From NCBI RefSeq assembly GCF_009733795.1, contig NZ_WNXX01000011.1:1-64000 (forward strand): 64,000 bases of DNA, read 5' to 3'. Under the pieces are notes generated by a model. That model did not search any database, was not told the DNA's origin, and worked only from the letters and a program-made list of their open reading frames with translations. The translations under genes and the position numbers were made by a program. Of this stretch, positions 51,452 to 58,185 are shown in pieces. The stretch's first letter is position 1; every line of letters starts with the position of its first letter. This stretch comes from Actinotalea caeni (GTDB lineage Bacteria; Actinomycetota; Actinomycetes; Actinomycetales; Beutenbergiaceae).

Positions 51452-52321
51452 ATGCAGATCGGTGTGCACGGCCTGGTCTTCACCGGGACGTTCGACGAGT
51501 CAGGCCTCCGGACGGCGATCGCCGGCACCAAGGAGGCGGGCTTCGACCTGCTCGAGCTGCCGCTCATGGACCCGTTCGCCGTCGACGGCGCGCTCGTGCG
51601 GCGCATGCTCGACGACCACGGCCTCACGATGACCGCGAGCCTCGGGCTGGACGCCGCCCACGACCTCTCGAGCGAGGACCCGGCGACGAGCCGCGCCGGC
51701 GAGACGCTGCTGGAGCGCGCCGTCGACGTCGTCGCCGAGGCCGGCGGGCGGCACCTGTGCGGGGTCATCTACTCGGCGATGCAGAAGTACGCCGCGCCCG
51801 CGACACCCGCCGGCCGGGCGGCGTCCGCGGCGGCGCTGCGCCGGCTCGCCGACCGTGCGGCGGCGGCCGGCGTCACGCTCTCGCTGGAGGTCGTCAACCG
51901 CTACGAGACCAACGTGATCAACACCGCGCGGGCGGGGCTGCGCTTCCTCGAGGAGGTCGGCCACGACAACGTGCACCTGCACCTCGACACCTACCACATG
52001 AACATCGAGGAGTCCGGGATGCTCGAGCCGGTCCTCGACGCCGGCGACCGGCTCCGGTACGTGCACATCGGCGAGAGCCACCGCGGCTACCTCGGCACCG
52101 GGTCGGTGGACTTCGGCTCGTTCTTCCGCGGTCTCGCCCGCATCGGCTACGACGGCCCGGTGGTGTTCGAGTCGTTCTCCAGCGCGGTCGTCTCGGCGTC
52201 GCTGTCGAACACCCTCGGCATCTGGCGCAACCTGTGGGACGACTCCGCGGGCCTCGCCGCGCACGCCAACCGCTTCATCCGCGACCGGCTGCGCGCCGTC
52301 GAGACGATCGCGCTGCACTGA
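51452..52321 (+). CDS. D-tagatose 3-epimerase family sugar isomerase
   Basis: 289 residues. The TIM-barrel metal site is Glu146 (LSLEVVNRYE), Asp179 (HLHLDTYHMN), His205 (YVHIGES) and Glu240 (VVFESFSS); the spacing 33-26-35 is the same as in Pseudomonas D-tagatose 3-epimerase (Glu152, Asp185, His211, Glu246). The family epimerises ketohexoses at C3 or acts on tetrulose or pentulose phosphates. As the last gene of the DeoR-ABC operon it should process the imported sugar. No kinase accompanies it. ATG 51452 follows AGAAGGGAGCAGCGC. Confidence 0.87.
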   Translation: MQIGVHGLVFTGTFDESGLRTAIAGTKEAGFDLLELPLMDPFAVDGALVRRMLDDHGLTMTASLGLDAAHDLSSEDPATSRAGETLLERAVDVVAEAGGRHLCGVIYSAMQKYAAPATPAGRAASAAALRRLADRAAAAGVTLSLEVVNRYETNVINTARAGLRFLEEVGHDNVHLHLDTYHMNIEESGMLEPVLDAGDRLRYVHIGESHRGYLGTGSVDFGSFFRGLARIGYDGPVVFESFSSAVVSASLSNTLGIWRNLWDDSAGLAAHANRFIRDRLRAVETIALH

Positions 52322-52357
52322 CCTCCGGACGGTCGGCGCGGCGGGGACGCGAGCGGC

Positions 52358-53860
52358 TCAGCGCTCCTGCCACGCCAGCAGCGCGCGGCGCACGAGCGAG
52401 ACGATCAGGTCGACCTCGGCGGCGTCCAGCGCGAACCGCGGCGTGAACCGCAGCGAGTTCTCGCCGCCGTGGATGACGCCGAGCCCGTGCTCGCGCAGCC
52501 ACTCCTCGACCGACCCGGCGCCGTAGGCCTTGATGCCGTCGGCGAGCGCGCACGAGAACAGCAGCCCGGTGCCCTGCACGTGGGTGATCGCACCGCCGAG
52601 CTCGTCCTGCAGCCGCCGCAGCGACTCCACGGCGTAGGCGCCCTGGGTACGGATGTTCTCCCGCAGCTGCGGGGTGAGCTGTCCGAGGACGGCGCACGCG
52701 ACGTCGAGCGCGCGGGGGTTCGCCGTCATCGTGTTGCCGTAGGTGCCGCGGCGGTAGATCGCGGCGGCGCGCTCGGTCAGCGCGAGCACCGAGAGCGGGT
52801 ACTGGCCGGCGTTGAGCGCCTTGGAGTAGGTCTCCATGTCGGGGGCCTGCTGCCCCTCGAAGCCCGGGTAGTCGACGATCGAGAGCGTGCCGGTGGCCCG
52901 CAGCCCCGCCTGGATCGAGTCGACCAGCAGCAGCGAGCCGTGCTCGGCCGTGAGCTCGCGCGCGACCGCGTAGTACTCCGGCGGCACGCTGCGGCCGGGG
53001 TCGCCCTCGCCCATGACCGGCTCGAGGAACATCGCCTCGACGAACCAGCCGTGCCGCTCGGCGTCGGCGAAGACCTGGCGCAGCGCGTCGGCGTCGTAGG
53101 GCTCGACGGCGATGACCGAGTCCTCGTGCCGGTAGCTGGCGAGCGTCTGCTCGTAGGTGGCGCGCGTCGAGTCGGAGTACAGCGCCGGGCGCTCCGTGCG
53201 GCCGTGGAAGCTGCCCTTGACGACGAGCCGCTTGATCTCGCGACCCTCGTAGCGGGCACCGGGGTCGGTCAGCGTCTTCGCGTGGGTGTCGACGATGCGC
53301 GCGGCGAGCGAGACCGACTCCGAGCCGGAGTTGAGGAACATGAAGCTCGCGTAGGGGCACGCGCCGCGGGTGTGGCCGATCTCGGCGCGCATCGCCCGCT
53401 GCACCCGCAGCTGCGACACGCTGGGGGTCATGACGTTGGCCATCGCCTGCGGCTTCGCCATCGCGTCGAGCACCGCCTGCGGGGCGTGGCCGAGGCCGAG
53501 CATCCCGTAGCCGCCGGTGTCGTAGAGCACCGCACCGCCGAGCGTGACCACCCAGGGGCCGCGCGCCGTGAGCGCGACGTAGGGGTTGACGCCGTCCTGC
53601 GGGTAGAAGTTGACGATCCCGGCCTGGACCGCCGCGACCTGCTCGTCCTCGTCGAGGTCCAGCAGGTCGGCGAGCGCGGTGCGCACCTCGGCGTACTCGG
53701 TCACCGCGGCCTCGACAGCCGCCTCCAGCTCGGGGTGGGTGGCGGCGAACCGCAGCAGGGTCTCGTCGTCGAGGCCCTGGGTGCGCCGACGGCCGCCGTG
53801 CGCGCGCAGCGGCGCCAGCTTCTCGACGACGGTGGCCGTCGTGACATCGGTGCGGGTCAT
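52358..53860 (-). CDS. Class III pyridoxal-phosphate aminotransferase
   Basis: 500 residues from ATG 53860, which follows GAGGAGGAG. The PLP lysine is Lys347 in METYSKALNAG; FLNSGSESVSLAARI near 175 binds the phosphate; LLLVDSIQAGLRATG precedes the lysine. The N-terminal 60 residues extend beyond the usual 420-450, as in some lysine or diamino acid aminotransferases. The metal- and Arg-contact residues that would tell omega-amino acids from diamines are not clear. An Lrp-type regulator is divergent across a palindrome, suggesting control by its amino acid substrate. Confidence 0.85.
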   Translation of the reverse strand: MTRTDVTTATVVEKLAPLRAHGGRRRTQGLDDETLLRFAATHPELEAAVEAAVTEYAEVRTALADLLDLDEDEQVAAVQAGIVNFYPQDGVNPYVALTARGPWVVTLGGAVLYDTGGYGMLGLGHAPQAVLDAMAKPQAMANVMTPSVSQLRVQRAMRAEIGHTRGACPYASFMFLNSGSESVSLAARIVDTHAKTLTDPGARYEGREIKRLVVKGSFHGRTERPALYSDSTRATYEQTLASYRHEDSVIAVEPYDADALRQVFADAERHGWFVEAMFLEPVMGEGDPGRSVPPEYYAVARELTAEHGSLLLVDSIQAGLRATGTLSIVDYPGFEGQQAPDMETYSKALNAGQYPLSVLALTERAAAIYRRGTYGNTMTANPRALDVACAVLGQLTPQLRENIRTQGAYAVESLRRLQDELGGAITHVQGTGLLFSCALADGIKAYGAGSVEEWLREHGLGVIHGGENSLRFTPRFALDAAEVDLIVSLVRRALLAWQER

Positions 53861-53945
53861 CGCACTCCTCCTCGTCCGTGCCTCCCCAGCAGACGTCGGG
53901 GCTGTGCGTCCCATGATGCGGGACGGGTTCGGCGGTTGGTACGGT

Positions 53946-53982
53946 CGATCTGCGCAATTTCGCGCGCGATTTCGGCAGATCG
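53946..53982. promoter_or_regulatory. Inverted repeat between the aminotransferase and Lrp genes
   Basis: CGATCTGC (53946-53953) and GCAGATCG (53975-53982) form a perfect inverted repeat around a segment with two GATTTCG/AATTTCG elements. It lies in the divergent gap, 37 bp before the Lrp GTG, the usual place for an Lrp/AsnC operator. Confidence 0.65.
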
Positions 53983-54018
53983 CCGAGAATCGGCTGGCCG
54001 AGCCAGAAGGAGCGTGAC

Positions 54019-54450
54019 GTGCGACTCACCCCGACCGACGAGCAGCTGCTGTCGATCCTGCGCGAGGACGCCCGCACGCCCACCGCCGAGATCGCGCGAC
54101 GGCTGCGGCTGTCCCGCACGACCGTGCAGAGCCGCATCCGGCGCCTGGAGCGCGAGGGCGTGATCCGCGGCTACACCGTGCGTGTCGGCGAGGACGTCGA
54201 GCAGGACCGCATCCGCGCCCACATCCTCATCACCGTGACCACGCGGCGCACGAGCGCCGTGGTGCGCGCGCTGCACGAGATGCCGGAGGTGCGCAGCCTG
54301 CACTCGGTGAGCGGCAACCACGACCTGGTCGCGATCGTCGTGGCCGACGGCGTCCAGGCGATCGACCTGCTCACCGACCGCATCGGTGACCTGGAGGGTG
54401 TCGAGCGGACGACGACGTCGATCATCCTGTCGACGAAGTTCGAGCGCTGA
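54019..54450 (+). CDS. Lrp/AsnC family transcriptional regulator
   Basis: 143 residues. Helix-turn-helix: TAEIARRLRLSRTTVQSRIR. C-terminal RAM domain: AHILITVTTRRTSAVVRALH, VRSLHSVSGNHDLVAIVVA and the usual last strand. GTG 54019 follows AGAAGGAGCG. Divergent from the aminotransferase gene, with the 53946-53982 inverted repeat between, it most likely activates or represses that gene in response to an amino acid. Confidence 0.9.
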   Translation: MRLTPTDEQLLSILREDARTPTAEIARRLRLSRTTVQSRIRRLEREGVIRGYTVRVGEDVEQDRIRAHILITVTTRRTSAVVRALHEMPEVRSLHSVSGNHDLVAIVVADGVQAIDLLTDRIGDLEGVERTTTSIILSTKFER

Positions 54451-54504
54451 CCGCCGCGTCGGCGACCGCCGTCCGCCCGCCCGCCTGCCCTGCCCGCGGC
54501 GAGC

Positions 54505-54563
54505 TCGTACGCCCGCGCCCACCTCGTACGGTGCACCGTACGAGCTCGGCACGCCGCTACGAG
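54505..54563. repeat. 59-bp repeat, copy A, with 22-bp palindrome
   Basis: Begins TCGTACGCCCGCGCCCAC and ends GCTACGAG. Positions 54523-54544 are a perfect palindrome whose left half is CTCGTACGGTG. It is about 90 percent like copy B at 54647-54705. It lies downstream of the Lrp gene in a non-coding gap. Confidence 0.85.
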
Positions 54564-54646
54564 TTGGCGGGCGCTCCGGGCGGGAGGGCTCGACGCCCGG
54601 TGGGATCCGCCGCGCAGCGCCGGGCGTGTCACCTCCCGCGCCGATT

Positions 54647-54705
54647 TCGTACATCCGCGCCCACCTCGTACGGTGCACCGTACGAGGTCGGTACGGCGCT
54701 ACGAG
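54647..54705. repeat. 59-bp repeat, copy B, with 24-bp palindrome
   Basis: Begins TCGTACATCCGCGCCCAC and ends GCTACGAG. Positions 54664-54687 form a perfect palindrome, one base pair longer at each end than in copy A. The last 7 bp overlap the stop region of the small membrane protein gene. The 83 bp between the copies show no gene. Confidence 0.85.
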
Positions 54706-55061
54706 CTCGCGGGGTCGTCCGGGCGCGGCTGGTCGCGGAAGCGCTGGCTGTCGTCCAGCCGGCGGGGCGGCTCCGTCTGCTCGGGCTGGGCCTGCGCGCC
54801 CGGCGACGCCTCGGGGCCGGGCTCGGGCTGCAGACCCTCGACACCCTCGCTCATCGACGCGGAGGCGGCGGGCGGCGGCGCGGCGGGGTAGCCGGGCGCG
54901 TCCGCGCCGTACGGCCCGCGGTCGGCGGGCGGGCGCGGCTGCCCGGTCGGCTCCGCCCAGTCGTGGCGACGTCGGCCCACCAGCAGCGCGATCACGACGC
55001 CCGCGCCGACGAGCACCGCGAGCGCCACGACCAGGATCGTGCCTGTCACCACCATCGACAT
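54699..55061 (-). CDS. Single-pass membrane protein with a Pro/Glu/Gln-rich tail
   Basis: 120 residues from ATG 55061, preceded by GAGGAGTGGCTC. Residues 4-27 (VVTGTILVVALAVLVGAGVV and IALLVG) form one membrane helix followed by RRRHDW, which orients the tail to the cytoplasm. The remainder is low-complexity, rich in Pro, Ala, Glu and Gln. I do not recognise a family. Its last codons lie in repeat copy B. Confidence 0.65.
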   Translation of the reverse strand: MSMVVTGTILVVALAVLVGAGVVIALLVGRRRHDWAEPTGQPRPPADRGPYGADAPGYPAAPPPAASASMSEGVEGLQPEPGPEASPGAQAQPEQTEPPRRLDDSQRFRDQPRPDDPASS

Positions 55062-55149
55062 GAGCCACTCCTCACCGAGCCGGTCCGGCCATCGTAGGCA
55101 GCCCGACCCTTCGTCGGGCGCCGAAGCGTCCCGCTGCCACGCTGCCGCC

Positions 55150-55605
55150 ATGACGACGCACCACTACCGCACCGAGATCACCTGGACCGGTTCCACCGCG
55201 ACCGGCTACCGCGGCTACGACCGCACCCACACCGCGATCGTGGGCACGGCGACACCGCTCCCGCTGAGCGCCGACCCCGTCTTCGGCGGCGACCCCGAGA
55301 TCGCCAACCCCGAGCAGCTGCTCGCGGTGGCGGCGTCCTCGTGCCAGCTGCTGTCCTTCCTCGCGGCCGCGGCGCGTCGCGGCATCGACGTGCGCGACTA
55401 CGCCGACACCGCGACCGCCACGATGGACGACGCCGCGACCCCCGCCCGGGTCGACGCCGTCGCGCTCGCCCCGGTCATCGGCGTGACCGCCGGCACCGAC
55501 CACGCGGCGGTCCTCGACGCCGTCGCCGCCGCGCACGAGCGGTGCTTCGTCGCGGCATCGCTCGTCGCCGAGGTCACCGTCGACGCCCGGGTGGAGGACC
55601 GCTGA
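55150..55605 (+). CDS. OsmC family protein (copy 2)
   Basis: 151 residues. ITWTGSTATGYRGYDRTH, ANPEQLLAVAASSCQLLSFL with the first Cys and HERCFVAASLV with the second Cys define the OsmC fold. It parallels the copy at 1878-2360, including the Tyr-rich N-terminus and a change of the canonical loops. Its stop overlaps the ATG of the ACT-domain gene, so here the OsmC protein is paired with a possible amino-acid sensor, not with a GntR regulator. ATG 55150. Confidence 0.83.
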   Translation: MTTHHYRTEITWTGSTATGYRGYDRTHTAIVGTATPLPLSADPVFGGDPEIANPEQLLAVAASSCQLLSFLAAAARRGIDVRDYADTATATMDDAATPARVDAVALAPVIGVTAGTDHAAVLDAVAAAHERCFVAASLVAEVTVDARVEDR

Positions 55606-56087
55606 TGCTCGGCGACATCGAGGTCGGGCTGCCGTCCGCGACCGAGGGCCTGGCCGCGCTCGCGTCGGCGACCGGTCGTGCCGGCGTGAGCCTGGAGGGC
55701 GGCGGCATGAGCGTGGTCGACGGCGTGCCGCTCGCCCACTTCCTGGTCGACGACGCCGCGGCCGCGTGCGCGGCGCTCAGCGCGGCCGGTCTCGGCTGCC
55801 GCGTCAACGAGGTCGCGATGCTGCACCTCGCCCAGGACGTGCCGGGCCAGCTCGCCGCGTGCCTCGCCGCCGTCGCGGGCGCGGGCGTGACGCTCCGCGC
55901 GCAGTACAGCGACCACGCGGGCGCCCTGGTGCTGGTGCCGGAGCCGGAGCACCTGCACGCCGCCCGCGAGGTCGCTCGTCGCTGGGAGCAGGAGCGCGCC
56001 GGCGCGGCGGCGCGCAGCACGGTCAGCCGAGCACCTCGGCCGGCACACCCCACACGTCGGCGAAGCCGTCGCGCCCCGCTGGTGTGA
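55605..56087 (+). CDS. ACT-domain-like protein
   Basis: 160 residues; ATG 55605 overlaps the OsmC stop. LGDIEVGLPSATEGLAALAS at the start, then VAMLHLAQDVPGQLAACLAA near 75-94 and LRAQYSDHAGALVLVPEP near 105-122, have the beta-alpha-beta-beta-alpha-beta pattern of a pair of ACT-like domains, which usually bind amino acids. The last 20 residues are Arg/Pro-rich and overlap the end of the convergent ArsR gene by 65 bp, so the natural C-terminus may be shorter in relatives. Function unknown. Confidence 0.6.
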   Translation: MLGDIEVGLPSATEGLAALASATGRAGVSLEGGGMSVVDGVPLAHFLVDDAAAACAALSAAGLGCRVNEVAMLHLAQDVPGQLAACLAAVAGAGVTLRAQYSDHAGALVLVPEPEHLHAAREVARRWEQERAGAAARSTVSRAPRPAHPTRRRSRRAPLV

Positions 56088-56706
56088 GCCGCAGCGCGCG
56101 CGACCCGGGCCGCCGGGTCACCCAGCCCGCCTCGAGCGCGCAGGTGGCGACCGCGGCACCCAGCGCGCCCGCGAGGTGCGGGCGCCGCTGGGTCCAGTCG
56201 AGGCACGAACGCACCAGCGGCCGCCTGCCCGTCAGCCCCGCCACGTCGAGCCCGCGCTCGCTCAGCGCGGCGTGCCCGGCGTCGGTGAGGGTCGGGGTGC
56301 GCAGGTCGAGCCAGCCCCGCTCGGTCATGCTCTCGGCGACCGCGACGCCGAGCCGGCCGGCCAGGTGGTCGTAGCAGAGCCGGGCGTGCTCGAGCGCGGC
56401 CGCCTCGCGAGACTGCCGGTAGGAGCGCACCGGGGTCACGGGGCACAGCCTGCCCAGGCGCTCGAGCGCGTCGGCCACGCCGTCGTCGGCGATGCGGTAG
56501 TAGCGGTGCCGGCCGTGCGCGGCGACCTCGAGGAGCCCGCTGCCGACGAGCACCGCCAGGTGCTCGCTCGCGGTCGAGGGCCGCACCCCGGCGGCCGCGG
56601 CCAGCTCGCTCGCCGGCCGGGACGAGCCGTCCATGAGCGCCGAGAGCATCGCCGACCGGGCCGGCGCCGCGAGCGCCGCCCCGACGGCGGAGAAGTCGAT
56701 CGCCAT
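56023..56706 (-). CDS. ArsR family transcriptional regulator
   Basis: 227 residues from ATG 56706. Winged helix: ARSAMLSALMDGSSRPASEL, VRPSTASEHLAVLVGSGLLE and HGRHRYYRIAD. The long C-terminal region (about 100-227) includes ALEHARLCYDHLAGRLGVAV and RPHLAGALGAAV, an arrangement found in ArsR-like regulators with DxxH/Cys-poor sensor domains. Metal-binding Cys pairs such as ELCVCDL are absent, so the inducer is probably not arsenite. It faces the membrane protein and glycosyltransferase operon divergently. Confidence 0.87.
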   Translation of the reverse strand: MAIDFSAVGAALAAPARSAMLSALMDGSSRPASELAAAAGVRPSTASEHLAVLVGSGLLEVAAHGRHRYYRIADDGVADALERLGRLCPVTPVRSYRQSREAAALEHARLCYDHLAGRLGVAVAESMTERGWLDLRTPTLTDAGHAALSERGLDVAGLTGRRPLVRSCLDWTQRRPHLAGALGAAVATCALEAGWVTRRPGSRALRLTPAGRDGFADVWGVPAEVLG

Positions 56707-56848
56707 CCCCCGAGGGTGGCACGGACACGCTTCGGTGGCGGCCGAAACATGCCGGCGGCCGGTACGCCCCGAGCGCCACGACGGCCGGGTGACCGGCGTC
56801 GCACCCCGCCGGCCCCTCGAGCGGCGCGCGGTGCCGGAGAATGGGTGG

Positions 56849-57463
56849 ATGGTCGAGGTCGGGAGCGGGCGCAGCACGCTCGGCGACCTCGCGCGCGCGT
56901 CGCTCGAGGTCCGCGGACCGCGGTGGGCGCGACGGCTCGCCGACGCCGCCACCGGGCTGGCCGTGCTCAGCCTCGCCGCCGGCCTGTGGTGGGGACCGGT
57001 CGCGGTCGCGCTCGTCGCGCTCGTGCTGCTCGGCGTCGTCGCGGTGCGGCTGGCCGACCTGCCCGGCCCGGTGCAGGCCACCGGCCTGGTGGCGCTGCTC
57101 GCGTCGGCGTGGGCGGCGCTGCTGGAGGGCTATCAGACGATCGGTTGGCTCGACGTCGTCGCGCACGCGGTGATCACGGGGCTGCTGGCCGCGGTCGCGA
57201 CCGCGCTGCTCACCGGCCCGCCGCTGCGCCCCGCCCGCACCGCACCCGGCAGCCGCGCCGACGCCGTCCTCGGCACGACCGCGATCGGCGCGCTGCTCGC
57301 GGTCGTCTGGGAGGTCGGCGAGTGGGTCGGGCACACCTACCTGGACCCGGCGATCCACGTCGGCTACGACGACACGGTCGGCGACCTCGCCGTCGGTGTG
57401 CTCGGGTCGCTGGTCGCGGGGGTGCTGGTGGCGCGCGCCCGGCGCCGGGACCGCACGCCGTGA
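56849..57463 (+). CDS. Membrane protein of the DUF2238/YjdF-like type
   Basis: 204 residues with about five hydrophobic segments from residue 30 onward (VLSLAAGLWWGPVAVALVAL and others). VVWEVGEWVGHTYLDPAIH and GYDDTVGDLAVGVLGSLVAG near the end carry the Glu/Asp pattern of DUF2238 proteins. The role of that family is unknown. ATG 56849 was chosen: GAGAAT at 56836-56841 would give a leaderless start. Its stop overlaps the glycosyltransferase GTG. Confidence 0.7.
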   Translation: MVEVGSGRSTLGDLARASLEVRGPRWARRLADAATGLAVLSLAAGLWWGPVAVALVALVLLGVVAVRLADLPGPVQATGLVALLASAWAALLEGYQTIGWLDVVAHAVITGLLAAVATALLTGPPLRPARTAPGSRADAVLGTTAIGALLAVVWEVGEWVGHTYLDPAIHVGYDDTVGDLAVGVLGSLVAGVLVARARRRDRTP

Positions 57464-58185
57464 CGCGTGTGAGCGTCGTCGTCCCGGTGCGCGACGACGC
57501 CGAGCAGCTCGCCGGCTGCCTCGCCGCGCTCGCCCGGCAGACCGTGCCGCCGCACGAGGTCGTCGTCGTCGACAACGCCTCCGCGGAGCCGCTCGACGCG
57601 CTCGTCGCCGCGCACGGCGCCCGGCTCGTCCACGAGCCGGTCGTCGGGATCTCCCCCGCGGCCGCGACCGGCTACGACGCCGCGACCGGCGACGTCGTCG
57701 CTCGCCTCGACGCCGACTCCCGGCCGCCGGAGACCTGGGTGGCCGACCTCCTCGCCGCGCTCGCGCGCCATCCCGAGGCCGACGCCGTCACGGGCCGCGG
57801 CGTGTTCCACGACCTGGCGCCGGGGCTCGGTCGGGCCGTCGCGGGCCTCTACCTCGGCGCCTACCACCTGCTCGGCCACGCCGCGGTCGCCAACCCCGTG
57901 CTGTGGGGCTCGAACATGGCGGTGCGGCGCGAGGCGTGGCTGCGGGTGCGGGGCCGGGTGCACCGCTGGGACCCCGAGATCCACGACGACATGGACCTCT
58001 CGTTCGCGCTCGGCGACGCCCGCGTCGTGCGGGTCCGCTCCCTCGTCGTCGAGGTGTCCGGGCGCTCGGTGCGCGGCGCCGCGCAGATGCGGCGCCGGTT
58101 CCGCCGCGCGTTCCGCACGCTGCGGCTCGGCTGGGAAGACGCCCCGCCCTGGGAGCGGTGGCGCGCCCGGCTCTCGCGCCGCTAG
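57460..58185 (+). CDS. Family 2 glycosyltransferase
   Basis: 241 residues. VSVVVPVRDDAEQLAGCLAA opens the GT-A fold, VVVVDNASAEPLD binds UDP, DVVARLDADSRPP carries the DxD-type metal site, and WGSNMAVRREAWLRV with HDDMDLSFAL completes the acceptor and acid/base region. It lacks C-terminal membrane helices. GTG 57460 overlaps the preceding stop (GTGA), so it is coupled to the DUF2238-like protein. A role in envelope glycan or lipid glycosylation is likely; the sugar is unknown. Its TAG stop shares CTAG with the convergent gene. Confidence 0.87.
   Translation: MTRVSVVVPVRDDAEQLAGCLAALARQTVPPHEVVVVDNASAEPLDALVAAHGARLVHEPVVGISPAAATGYDAATGDVVARLDADSRPPETWVADLLAALARHPEADAVTGRGVFHDLAPGLGRAVAGLYLGAYHLLGHAAVANPVLWGSNMAVRREAWLRVRGRVHRWDPEIHDDMDLSFALGDARVVRVRSLVVEVSGRSVRGAAQMRRRFRRAFRTLRLGWEDAPPWERWRARLSRR

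Noticed and set aside
54523-54687. Two-spacer CRISPR-like array formed by the palindromic repeats
   Set aside because: There are only two copies, separated by 83 bp, and no cas genes; the unit is a perfect palindrome far longer than CRISPR hairpins.
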